Assembly (NCBI GenBank): GCA_021443825.1
Contig: JABUTE010000217.1
Span: forward strand, 1 to 8,187
Direction of reading: 5' to 3'
DNA length: 8,187 nt
Source of the DNA: Bacillota bacterium
GTDB taxonomy: Bacteria; Bacillota; Clostridia; Peptostreptococcales; Anaerovoracaceae
Shown: in pieces, positions 1-5,680 of the stretch
How the letters are laid out: each line of letters starts with the position of its first letter
Position numbering within the stretch: position 1 is the stretch's first letter
The notes under the pieces: model-generated
Seen by the model: the letters and a program-made list of their open reading frames with translations, nothing else
Databases searched by the model: none
What the model was told of the DNA's origin: nothing
Made by a program: the position numbers and the translations under genes

Positions 1-54
1 GGCAGGTGTGGCTCCGAAAAGCCAAAAAGAGCCTTTTCTCCGCCATCACCTGCC
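1..54. repeat. Nested imperfect hairpin at window edge
   Basis: Bases 1-8 (GGCAGGTG) and 47-54 (CACCTGCC) are perfect 8-base inverted arms. Inside them 10-14 (GGCTC) and 29-33 (GAGCC) can also pair. An alternative fold pairs the AAAAG-containing arm (17-23) with the CTTTT-containing arm (31-38). It could be the tail of a structured intergenic element or terminator belonging to a gene left of the window. The rest of 55-100 shows nothing recognisable apart from the 8-base direct repeat CCTGCCGA (50-57 and 75-82). A rightward frame is open from base 1 to a TAA at 100-102, with a lysine/arginine-rich end. It could be the tail of a gene outside the window, but there is too little of it to call. 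Confidence 0.35.
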
Positions 55-100
55 GATCCGCACCCTCTTGCGTCCCTGCCGAAGCGGAAGAAATGCAATT

Positions 101-125
101 AAAAAGAACGGACCATGAGGTCCGT
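101..125 (-). terminator. Intrinsic terminator of the mntA-hepT unit
   Basis: A perfect 7-bp stem, ACGGACC (108-114) and GGTCCGT (119-125), encloses a 4-base ATGA loop. Read leftward, it is followed by TTCTTTTTAATT, a good uridine tract. It begins about 10 bases after the hepT stop codon. On the rightward strand the same stem is followed by CCTTTTCGTTTT, so it may also stop transcription arriving from the left. Confidence 0.85.
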
Positions 126-135
126 CCTTTTCGTT

Positions 136-471
136 TTACTGTTCTATAAGGGATATGATCTGCTCTGCAAGTATGGGAAAGTCGCTTGTAACGGTAGTAT
201 AAACATCTTCCATTCGCAAGGTCTGGTATTTGTGAGCGGCGATGTCTCGGAACCCGGAAACAGCTTTCCAGGGAATCGAAGGATCCCTTCCCTTAAGCTG
301 TTCTGTCAGACTTTTGGCGAGCTCTCCTATATTGATCACCGTCATGCAAACCGCTCGCTTCAGCATCTCGTTTTCAAGGAAAGCATCTAAAGAGGCATCG
401 CCTAAGAGCTCTTTTGCAACAGAAAGCTCGGAAAGGATCTTTTGCAGCGTAATAAGGTCTCTATGCTCCAT
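136..471 (-). CDS. hepT: HepT-like RNase toxin of a MntA/HepT (type VII) toxin-antitoxin pair
   Basis: HepT-family (formerly DUF86, HEPN superfamily) ribonuclease toxin of 111 residues. The HEPN catalytic signature RX4H is seen as R75-DIAA-H80, and Y82 follows as RX4HXY. In characterised HepT proteins this tyrosine is the one AMPylated by MntA to silence the RNase. A longer frame reaches back to 561, but its first 30 codons lie wholly inside mntA. The ATG at 471 gives the usual HepT length and has GAAAGG (RC of 481-486) nine bases upstream, so I prefer it. The protein is cytoplasmic and predicted mostly helical. The start lies inside the 3' end of mntA (11-base overlap), which implies translational coupling with antitoxin made first. 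All three motif residues are intact, so the toxin is probably functional. Its RNA target cannot be told from sequence. Confidence 0.88.
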   Translation of the reverse strand: MEHRDLITLQKILSELSVAKELLGDASLDAFLENEMLKRAVCMTVINIGELAKSLTEQLKGRDPSIPWKAVSGFRDIAAHKYQTLRMEDVYTTVTSDFPILAEQIISLIEQ

Positions 472-748
472 ACAGTACGACCTTTCTTTCGATCTCAAGA
501 AGACTGTCCTCTGCCAAAGGTCCGTGGATAACATCGACCTCGGTATTGTAATACGCTTCAAGCCGCTGCTTAATGTCGCTGAGCGTCAGAAGAGAGATGC
601 CCGGGGTTGAAAACTCCAAAAGCAGGTCAACATCGCTTGCTTCATTACAGGTGCCGTTTGCATAAGATCCGAACAATTCCGCTTTTGTGATCGGATAATC
701 GTTGGCAATGAGCTGAACCCCTTTTGTGATCTGTTCCAAAGACAGCAT
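461..748 (-). CDS. mntA: MntA-like minimal nucleotidyltransferase antitoxin
   Basis: Small nucleotidyltransferase (MNT domain) of 95 residues, the usual size. The GSX10DXD signature is complete: G27-S28, then D39 and D41. D72 in the strand VDVI is the likely third metal-binding aspartate. In the known MntA/HepT system this enzyme transfers AMP from ATP to the conserved tyrosine of HepT and so neutralises it. The ATG at 746-748 is preceded by GGAGG (RC of 756-760), seven bases away, a strong site consistent with making antitoxin in excess. It is the first gene of the pair and overlaps hepT by 11 bases. The unit begins 82 bases beyond the stop of the M20D gene on the same strand, and I see no clear terminator between them, so some read-through is possible. 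The pair is more AT-rich than its neighbours (27 of 60 G+C for 661-720 by hand count, against 45 of 60 for 1381-1440 in the M20D gene), suggesting transfer. Confidence 0.9.
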   Translation of the reverse strand: MLSLEQITKGVQLIANDYPITKAELFGSYANGTCNEASDVDLLLEFSTPGISLLTLSDIKQRLEAYYNTEVDVIHGPLAEDSLLEIERKVVLYGA

Positions 749-774
749 GTTCCCACCTCCTTTTGTTTAGTCTA

Positions 775-785
775 CCATAATATGG
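775..785. promoter_or_regulatory. Palindrome CCATAATATGG over the putative mntA -10 box
   Basis: CCATA and TATGG form a perfect inverted repeat around a single central A. Read leftward the site contains TATTAT (RC of 777-782), a 5-of-6 match to a -10 box. From there transcription would begin near 770, leaving a short leader carrying the strong GGAGG of mntA. I see no good -35 box at the right distance, so the promoter itself is only tentative. The palindrome is placed where an autoregulatory operator would be, as is common in toxin-antitoxin operons. Confidence 0.35.
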
Positions 786-830
786 AGCAGAAACAAAGTG
801 CATAGTTTGGTTGGAAACCTTTGCCTTTTC

Positions 831-2015
831 CTACCTGCGGGCCTCCAGCTCCTTCAGGTAAACGGCCAGCTCCATCTCAAGGCCGATGTGCAGGGAATTA
901 AGATCCAGCTTAAAATCCTTGTTGTGATGGGGCGCCGGATGGGGGTTGGCTGCAGGATCGTTCATGCCGATGTTAAAGAAGCTTCCCGGCTTCTTTTCGA
1001 CATAGTACGAGAAGTCCTCGCCGCCCAGACCCGGTTCGGTGGTGGTCCAGCCGTAGCCCATGGCATCGGCCGCCGCGCGAACGATCATAGTCTCGCGCTC
1101 ATGGTTGATGGTGGCATGGTAGCCGATCATGCTGGAAAATTCCGCCGTGGCCCCGTGAGCCTCGCAGATGCCCTTGGCCAGCTTTTCCATCTTTTCAAGC
1201 AGCTCGACGGTCAGCTGGTGATTGAAGGTGCGCAGATTGCCGCCGAAGACTACGTCGCTGTCGATGATGTTGGGGTAGTTGCCCCCCAGATTCTTAAAGT
1301 AGGCGACGGTAAGCACCGCTTTTTCCAGAGGGCTTGCCTTTTCGGCCAGCACCTGGTTGATGGCTGTTGCCACCTGCATGGCGATGGGCACCGGATTGCA
1401 GGCCGCCTGGGGCGAGCTTCCGTGGCCGCCCTTGCCGTGCACCGTTACCTCGTAAACGGCGATATCGGCAGAATTGGGACCCACGTTGGAAACGATATGA
1501 CCGCTGTTTTCAGCGCCGCCGCTGTGCCAGCCGTAGACCACGTCGCAATCGTCGATGGCGCCGTCGTTGCAAAGACCGAGGGCTCCGCCGGGCAGCTTTT
1601 CTTCCGCCGCCTGGAAGAGGAACTTGACGGTTCCCTCCACCAGCTCCTTATGCTCAGAGAGCAGCTTGGCAAAGCAGAGCAGGGTGGCGCAATGGCTGTC
1701 GTGGCCGCAGGCGTGCATTACGCCGCAGGTCCGGGACTGGTATTCCAGACCGGTGTTTTCCTGTACGGGCAGGGCGTCGATGTCGGCGCGAAAGGCCACG
1801 GTGGGGCCGGGCTTATCGCCCTTCAGGATGCCGACCACGCTGGTGCCGGTGATGCCTTCCATGACGGCAACGCCGTATTCGGCCAGCCTTTCTTTGATGA
1901 AGGCACTGGTCTTATACTCTTCAAAGGAAAGCTCCGGATTTTGGTGAAGATGCTTGTAAAATTCGATCTGCAGATCTTTGTATTCGCTGCAGAGAGCTTT
2001 GATCTGTTCTTTCAT
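831..2015 (-). CDS. M20D-family metallo-amidohydrolase (N-acyl-amino acid hydrolase / HipO-like)
   Basis: Dinuclear-metal amidohydrolase of peptidase family M20, subfamily D, 394 residues, the typical full length. Visible landmarks in order: FRADIDALP (75-83), HACGHDSH (101-108) with metal ligands C103 and H105, QAAEE (135-139) with general base E138 and ligand E139, H164 in YGWH, the lid-domain segment GKGGHGSSPQ (194-203), GGNLRTF (258-264), GGEDFSYY (331-338), and the final ligand H363 or H364. All catalytic positions are present. Family members remove acyl groups from N-acyl amino acids (hippurate, N-acetyl-amino acids, indole-acetyl-amino acids, N-acetyl-diaminopimelate) or cleave short peptides; the substrate cannot be decided here. 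No signal peptide, so cytoplasmic. The ATG at 2013-2015 has AAGGAC (RC of 2025-2030) nine bases upstream. It sits 64 bases downstream of the short trigger factor gene, probably in one transcript. Confidence 0.9.
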   Translation of the reverse strand: MKEQIKALCSEYKDLQIEFYKHLHQNPELSFEEYKTSAFIKERLAEYGVAVMEGITGTSVVGILKGDKPGPTVAFRADIDALPVQENTGLEYQSRTCGVMHACGHDSHCATLLCFAKLLSEHKELVEGTVKFLFQAAEEKLPGGALGLCNDGAIDDCDVVYGWHSGGAENSGHIVSNVGPNSADIAVYEVTVHGKGGHGSSPQAACNPVPIAMQVATAINQVLAEKASPLEKAVLTVAYFKNLGGNYPNIIDSDVVFGGNLRTFNHQLTVELLEKMEKLAKGICEAHGATAEFSSMIGYHATINHERETMIVRAAADAMGYGWTTTEPGLGGEDFSYYVEKKPGSFFNIGMNDPAANPHPAPHHNKDFKLDLNSLHIGLEMELAVYLKELEARR

Positions 2016-2044
2016 GAGAGGTTCGTCCTTTCTTCTTTAGGGCT

Positions 2045-2074
2045 GCCGGGGGGGGGCCATTGCATGCCCCCGGC
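2045..2074 (-). repeat. GC hairpin with nine-base homopolymer between short trigger factor and M20D genes
   Basis: Read leftward, GCCGGGGG (RC of 2067-2074) pairs with CCCCCGGC (RC of 2045-2052). The second arm is part of a nine-cytosine run (nine G at 2048-2056 on the given strand). An alternative register pairs GGGGGC with GCCCCC around an 8-base loop. The stem begins five bases after the trigger factor stop. It is followed by AGCCCTAAAG rather than a uridine run, so it is not a standard terminator. More likely it is an intercistronic structure that protects or tunes the messages. The homopolymer is a slippage hotspot. Confidence 0.6.
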
Positions 2075-2079
2075 GGGCA

Positions 2080-3018
2080 TTATTCGGTCTCGAGGGTGAT
2101 TTCGGAATGGGCCAGAATGAATTCCAGCACCTTTTGCATGATGATGGGCTCATCCAGCTCTTCGACGGGAATGGCGTTTTTCGCCTGCTCAAAGGTGACG
2201 CCGAAGCGGGCGGCAGCCTCTGCGATCTGCACCTGGCGGTCGTCGTCGGTGGCTTCGATGTTTTCCTGCACGGCGATGGACTTGATGATCTCTTTGATGT
2301 TCAGGTTCCGTTCTGCGGTAGGCAGCAGCACCTTATCGAAATCCTCTGCCGTCATCTGGGTCAGCTCAAAGAATTCCTCCTTGGGCATATACCGTCCGGC
2401 CAGCTGCTTCATCATGTTATCGAGCAGCTCGTCCCGCTCGAATTCGATCAGCTCTTGGGGAGCGGTATAGGGATTGTCCTTGCAGAGCAGGTCCATGAGG
2501 GTCTCCAGCACCTCGCTGTCGGCCTGGGCGTTGGCCTGGGTCTGCAGCTCTTCGCGCACGATGGCATGGGCTGCCTCTACCGTGTCGGCCCCGAAGAGAT
2601 ACTTGGCCATGGAATCGTTGAATTCGCCCTCCGCAACCTTTAATACCGCCTTGACGGTGCACTTGAAAACAGCCGGCTTTCCGGCCAGCTCCTTCTGGTA
2701 CTGGTCGGGGAAGGTGACGTTGACATCTTTGGACTCGCCGGCGCGAAGACCGACCAGCTGATCCTCAAAGCCGGGAATAAAGTGGTGGGAGCCCAGCAGC
2801 AGATCGTAGTCGTTGGCAGCGCCTCCCGGAAAGCGTTCACCCTCGCAATAGCCGATGAAATCGAGGGTCACGGTGTCGCCCAGCTCGGCCGCCTTGTCGA
2901 CAGGCTCCATAACGGGATTCTGCTCACGGAACGCGGCGATGGCATTGACGACCATTTCGTCGGTAACAGGGGCAACCTTCTTGACGGCCTTGCGGCCGGT
3001 GTAATTGATGACGTTCAT
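2080..3018 (-). CDS. Short trigger factor: FKBP-type peptidyl-prolyl isomerase plus chaperone domain, no ribosome-binding domain
   Basis: Trigger factor family protein of 312 residues, against about 430 for the ordinary form. Residues 1-46 match the linker that normally follows the ribosome-binding domain. Residues 47-127 are the FKBP-like isomerase domain: GDTVTLDFIGY (47-57), LLLGSHHFIPGFEDQL (73-88), GLRAGES (90-96), VTFPDQY (101-107). Residues 130-312 form the helical C-terminal chaperone domain. The N-terminal ribosome-binding domain, with its conserved G-F-R-x-G-K-x-P loop, is absent. This is not an annotation error: the ATG at 3016-3018 has AAAGGAG (RC of 3029-3035) ten bases upstream and a promoter at 3064-3092, and the divergent azlC gene begins at 3154, leaving no room for more coding. 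It should isomerise prolines and hold unfolded protein without docking on ribosomes by the usual route. It is read with the M20D amidohydrolase, 64 bases downstream. Presumably a paralogue of a standard tig elsewhere in the genome; this is inference. Confidence 0.88.
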   Translation of the reverse strand: MNVINYTGRKAVKKVAPVTDEMVVNAIAAFREQNPVMEPVDKAAELGDTVTLDFIGYCEGERFPGGAANDYDLLLGSHHFIPGFEDQLVGLRAGESKDVNVTFPDQYQKELAGKPAVFKCTVKAVLKVAEGEFNDSMAKYLFGADTVEAAHAIVREELQTQANAQADSEVLETLMDLLCKDNPYTAPQELIEFERDELLDNMMKQLAGRYMPKEEFFELTQMTAEDFDKVLLPTAERNLNIKEIIKSIAVQENIEATDDDRQVQIAEAAARFGVTFEQAKNAIPVEELDEPIIMQKVLEFILAHSEITLETE

Positions 3019-3063
3019 GTATTACATTCTCCTTTAGATATATGATCAAAACACTGTTTTTCT

Positions 3064-3092
3064 ATCTTATCACAATTCCCGGGGATTGTCAG
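3064..3092 (-). promoter_or_regulatory. Sigma-A-type promoter for the short trigger factor / M20D unit
   Basis: Read leftward: -35 CTGACA (RC of 3087-3092, 5 of 6), a 17-base spacer, then an extended -10 TGA-TAAGAT (RC of 3064-3072; the hexamer matches 4 of 6). Start of transcription is expected near 3057, giving a leader of about 39 bases that contains the AAAGGAG ribosome binding site. Confidence 0.65.
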
Positions 3093-3115
3093 AAAATCGG
3101 GAAATTTCGTAAAAC
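3086..3115 (+). promoter_or_regulatory. Candidate azlCD promoter, overlapping the divergent one
   Basis: TTGTCA at 3086-3091 (5 of 6 to the -35 consensus), an 18-base spacer, and TAAAAC at 3110-3115 (4 of 6). Its -35 occupies nearly the same bases as the -35 of the divergent trigger factor promoter on the other strand. TTCCCG (3076-3081) and CGGGAA (3098-3103) form an inverted repeat with centres 22 bases apart, symmetric about this shared -35, and are a reasonable operator candidate. The -10 is weak, so confidence is modest. Confidence 0.4.
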
Positions 3116-3153
3116 TATTGAGGGGATTTCTGCGATGGAGTAAACTGACATCT

Positions 3154-3858
3154 ATGGATAAAAAGATTTTTCAAAAGGCTTTTACAGCCACCATACCCGT
3201 TATCAGCGGCTATGTCGTTTTGGGAACGGCCTTCGGCTTTCTGATCCGCACCGCAGGTCTTCCCGCCTGGACAGGTCCTGCCATGAGCATGTTTGTCTTT
3301 GCCGGCTCGCTGCAGTTTGCCCTGATCCCCATGCTGACCGGCAGTGCCTCTCTTTTTACTGTGCTGCTCACCTCGCTGGTGGTCAATGCCCGCCATCTGT
3401 TCTACGGCATCTCCATGCTGGAAAAATACAAAGGGGCAGGGCCGCGCAAGCCCTATCTGATCTTCGGCCTCACCGACGAGACCTATTCGCTGGTCTGCAG
3501 CGTGCCGTCCGACATCCCCGAAACGCAGCGCCTTTCCTATTGCTTTCTGGTGACCGTATTGGATCATTTCTATTGGGTCTTCGGCTCTCTGCTGGGCGTT
3601 ACCTTAGGCTCGGTTTTGCATTTTAACACCGACGGCATGGATTTTGCCCTCACTGCCCTGTTCATCACCGTGGTGACCGGCCAGTGGCTGGATAACAAAG
3701 ACCGCCGCCCCGTTCTGGCAGGCTTTATCTGCAGTCTGGCGGCCCTGCTGCTCTTCGGCCCCTCGTCGTTTCTCATTCCCGCCATGGTTCTGATCGCGGC
3801 GGCATTGCTGCTTTTTTATGCGGCAGATCGGAAGAAGGAGGCTCGTCATGACCGGTGA
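3154..3858 (+). CDS. azlC: AzlC-family branched-chain amino acid exporter, large subunit
   Basis: AzlC-like inner membrane protein of 234 residues, normal for the family, with repeated hydrophobic segments throughout. Family landmarks are present: a G-x-AFG segment in the first helix (24-28), SMFVFAGSLQFALIP (45-59), VNARHLFYGIS (77-87), LTDETYSL (106-113), and a TGQW segment (175-178). AzlC with AzlD forms a two-component permease that exports branched-chain amino acids; in Bacillus subtilis overexpression gives azaleucine resistance, and BrnFE is the Corynebacterium equivalent. The ATG at 3154 is chosen because the hydrophobic core begins right after it. The frame is open to a TTG at 3118, but that adds 12 unlike residues and has no ribosome binding site. 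The nearest GGAG (3137-3140) is 13 bases away, rather far, and lies within a two-codon ATG-GAG-TAA frame. It overlaps azlD by 11 bases. Confidence 0.92.
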   Translation: MDKKIFQKAFTATIPVISGYVVLGTAFGFLIRTAGLPAWTGPAMSMFVFAGSLQFALIPMLTGSASLFTVLLTSLVVNARHLFYGISMLEKYKGAGPRKPYLIFGLTDETYSLVCSVPSDIPETQRLSYCFLVTVLDHFYWVFGSLLGVTLGSVLHFNTDGMDFALTALFITVVTGQWLDNKDRRPVLAGFICSLAALLLFGPSSFLIPAMVLIAAALLLFYAADRKKEARHDR

Positions 3859-4177
3859 TCTGTATCTGCTCATTGCCATCGCCATCGCCGCCTTGGCCAC
3901 CTTTGCCCTGCGGGTGCTGCCCTTTCTCATTTTCGGGGAAGGCCGCCCGACGCCGCCGGTGGTTCTTGCCCTGGGAAAAATGCTGCCCGGCGCCGTCATG
4001 GCCATGCTGGTGGTCTATTGCCTGAAGGGCACCGATCTTTCGCTGGCGTCCGGCTGGATGCCTGCACTCGCTGCTTCTCTTTTGGTGGTCGCCACCTACG
4101 TATGGAAGAGGAATTCCCTTTTGAGCATCGTGGTCGGAACCGCTCTTTATATGGCTTTGGTGCAGCTGGTGTTCTAG
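3848..4177 (+). CDS. azlD: AzlD-family branched-chain amino acid exporter, small subunit
   Basis: Small integral membrane protein of 109 residues, typical for AzlD, with four hydrophobic segments at about 5-29, 38-59, 69-86 and 90-109. The conserved features LRVLPFLIFG (21-30) and LGKMLPGAVMA (42-52) are seen. It is the partner of AzlC and is needed with it for amino acid export. The start at 3848 is fixed by AAGGAGG (3835-3841) six bases upstream. The ATG lies inside the last codons of azlC, so the two are translationally coupled and presumably made in equal amounts. The frame extends upstream to an ATG at 3818, but that stretch is hydrophilic, lies inside azlC and has no site of its own. 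Confidence 0.9.
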   Translation: MTGDLYLLIAIAIAALATFALRVLPFLIFGEGRPTPPVVLALGKMLPGAVMAMLVVYCLKGTDLSLASGWMPALAASLLVVATYVWKRNSLLSIVVGTALYMALVQLVF

Positions 4178-4293
4178 ATTATTTCTTGTTTCTATCGCTT
4201 CGTTGCGATAAAATATAGTGTAGGGTCTTATGACTCCCAGACATTCGTTAATTTTATATTTTTTACGATCACATAAAATAGGAGGAACAAAAG
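4178..4293 (+). promoter_or_regulatory. azlD to M20A intergenic region with small hairpin and weak promoter-like boxes
   Basis: AT-rich 116-base gap. TATCGC (4193-4198) and GCGATA (4205-4210) form a 6-bp stem with a 6-base loop, followed by AAATATAG, not a convincing uridine run. ATGACT (4230-4235) and TATATT (4255-4260) resemble -35 and -10 boxes, but the spacer is 19 bases. GGAGG at 4281-4285 is the strong ribosome binding site of the next gene, eight bases from its ATG. The abrupt AT-richness supports a promoter somewhere here; its exact position is unsure. Confidence 0.4.
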
Positions 4294-5652
4294 ATGAGCT
4301 ATGAACTGAATGCACAGCTTTGTGCAGAACATCTTTCCGGAGCTGTGAAATTCGCAACTCTTTCCAAGGATATCGAAGCCGATACCGATTGGGGCCCCTT
4401 CTTCGGACTTCACGAGTATATTCTCAAGACCTATCCTCTGGTCGCTGAAAAGCTGCATCACGAGGTCGTCGGCAAGGCCGGCCTGCTGTTCACCTGGAAG
4501 GGCACCGGCAAGTCTTCCGCTCTGCCTGTTTTCATGATGGCCCATATGGACGTGGTTCCCGAGGGTGACTGGTCCAAGTGGGATACTCCTCCCTATGAAG
4601 GTGCCATCCGCGACGGTCATGTATGGGGCCGCGGCGCTTCCGACTGCAAGGCGCAGATGATCGCCCAGCTGGAGGCCGCCGAGCATCTGCTCTCCGAAGG
4701 CTGGCAGCCCGATTACGACATCTATATGGCCTATTGCTACAACGAAGAGGTGGCAGGCGGCGATTCCGACAGCTGCGCCAAGCTGATCGCAGATCTGCTG
4801 GTCGAAAGAGGCGTCAAGGCCGGCATCACTCTTGATGAAGGCGGCGGCATGAGAGACGGCTCCATGATGGGCGCCGAGGGCAAGATCTGCTGCATCTCCG
4901 TCGGCGAAAAGGGCTATGTCGATTTCGAGATCTATAAGCTTGACGAGGGCGGTCATTCCAGCACTCCCCACAAGGGCGGCGCGCTGGACTACGTTGCGGA
5001 AGCCATTCTGGCCATCCGCGATCACCAGCTTCCCTTCCGCATCACCCCCGCAGTCAAGGCAAGATTTGCCGCCATCGCTCCTGTTATGAAGGATAAGGAG
5101 CTTGCCAAGCTGGTCGCCGACGTAGAAGCCAACTGGGAAGAGCTGCTGCCCATTCTGGATAAGGATCCCAAGCTGGCAGCCTACTTCCACACCACTCTGG
5201 TGCCCACCATGGCCCAGGGCAGCCAGCAGGGCAACATCCTGCCCGAAAAGGCAAGCATCAACGTCAACTCCAGACTGCTGCAGGGCGACACCATCGAAAG
5301 CATCACCGCATACCTGCAGAGCATCGTGCCCGAGGGCATGGTTGTCGTTCCCCACAAGGCTCACAATCCTTCCCCCTGCGGCACCGTCGATACCGATGCG
5401 GCCCAGCTGCTCTTTAAGCTGTGCAAGGAACGCTACGGCGAAGAGATCACCCTGGTTCCCGAGGTGGTTCTGGGCGGAACCGACTCCAAGTTCCTGTACG
5501 GACTGTCCGACAACGTCTACCGCTTCGGCCCCTTCTACAACCCCAAGGGTGAAAGCACCAGAGCACATCAGGTCAACGAGAACATGGATATCGAGACCTT
5601 AAAGGGCGGCGCCGAATACATGGTCGACTTCCTGAAAAAGTACGGAAAGTAA
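4294..5652 (+). CDS. M20A-family metallopeptidase (carboxypeptidase S / dipeptidase-like)
   Basis: Dinuclear zinc peptidase of family M20, subfamily A, 452 residues, in the usual range for CPS1/PepV-like enzymes. In order: MMAHMDVVPEGDW (81-93) with ligand H84 and D86; WGRGASDCK (111-119) with bridging D117; NEEVAGG (150-156) with general base E151 and ligand E152; LDEGGG (180-185) with D181 as likely second-metal ligand; GGHSSTPHKGGALDY (219-233) at the lid domain with H221; GTDSKF (395-400); RAHQVNENM (423-431) with final ligand H425. It should cleave dipeptides, C-terminal residues or N-acyl amino acids in the cytoplasm; no signal peptide is seen. Start fixed by GGAGG eight bases upstream. 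It is a different subfamily from the M20D enzyme at 831-2015, so not a recent duplicate. The next gene follows after 28 bases, likely the same transcript. Confidence 0.9.
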   Translation: MSYELNAQLCAEHLSGAVKFATLSKDIEADTDWGPFFGLHEYILKTYPLVAEKLHHEVVGKAGLLFTWKGTGKSSALPVFMMAHMDVVPEGDWSKWDTPPYEGAIRDGHVWGRGASDCKAQMIAQLEAAEHLLSEGWQPDYDIYMAYCYNEEVAGGDSDSCAKLIADLLVERGVKAGITLDEGGGMRDGSMMGAEGKICCISVGEKGYVDFEIYKLDEGGHSSTPHKGGALDYVAEAILAIRDHQLPFRITPAVKARFAAIAPVMKDKELAKLVADVEANWEELLPILDKDPKLAAYFHTTLVPTMAQGSQQGNILPEKASINVNSRLLQGDTIESITAYLQSIVPEGMVVVPHKAHNPSPCGTVDTDAAQLLFKLCKERYGEEITLVPEVVLGGTDSKFLYGLSDNVYRFGPFYNPKGESTRAHQVNENMDIETLKGGAEYMVDFLKKYGK

Positions 5653-5680
5653 TTCATTTTATTAACGAAAGGAATTCAGA

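Noticed and set aside
1..45. Leftward start codon at 45 (M-A-E-K-R-L) leaving the window
   Set aside because: Only 15 codons are visible, they lie inside the nested hairpin, and the ribosome binding site is too close to the ATG; not supportable as a gene.
472..561. N-terminal extension of HepT to the ATG at 561
   Set aside because: The extra 30 codons lie wholly within mntA in another frame, do not resemble HepT, and would make the overlap unusually long. The ATG at 471 fits the family.
798..2099. Rightward 433-codon open frame opposite the M20D gene
   Set aside because: It is the antisense shadow of a gene with complete M20D motifs. Its translation is low-complexity, rich in G, A, V, H and D, with no recognisable domain. 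Rare use of TTA, CTA and TCA codons in the real gene leaves the opposite strand free of stops.
2080..3018. Short trigger factor as a truncated pseudogene
   Set aside because: It starts precisely at a domain boundary with its own ribosome binding site and promoter, and it runs intact through the isomerase and chaperone domains. There is no remnant of the missing domain upstream before the divergent gene.
4193..4210. Small hairpin after azlD as a terminator
   Set aside because: The stem is 6 bp and is followed by A-rich, not T-rich, sequence on the rightward strand. It could be incidental.
4230..4304. 24-codon ATG frame overlapping the start of the M20A peptidase
   Set aside because: It ends 11 bases into the peptidase gene, which is suggestive of a leader peptide, but it has only AGGG four bases upstream and no run of one amino acid. 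It may also lie upstream of the start of the message. Not enough to call.
4228..5568. Leftward 446-codon open frame opposite the M20A peptidase gene
   Set aside because: Same antisense effect; no ribosome binding site of note and no family features, whereas the rightward frame has all metal ligands.
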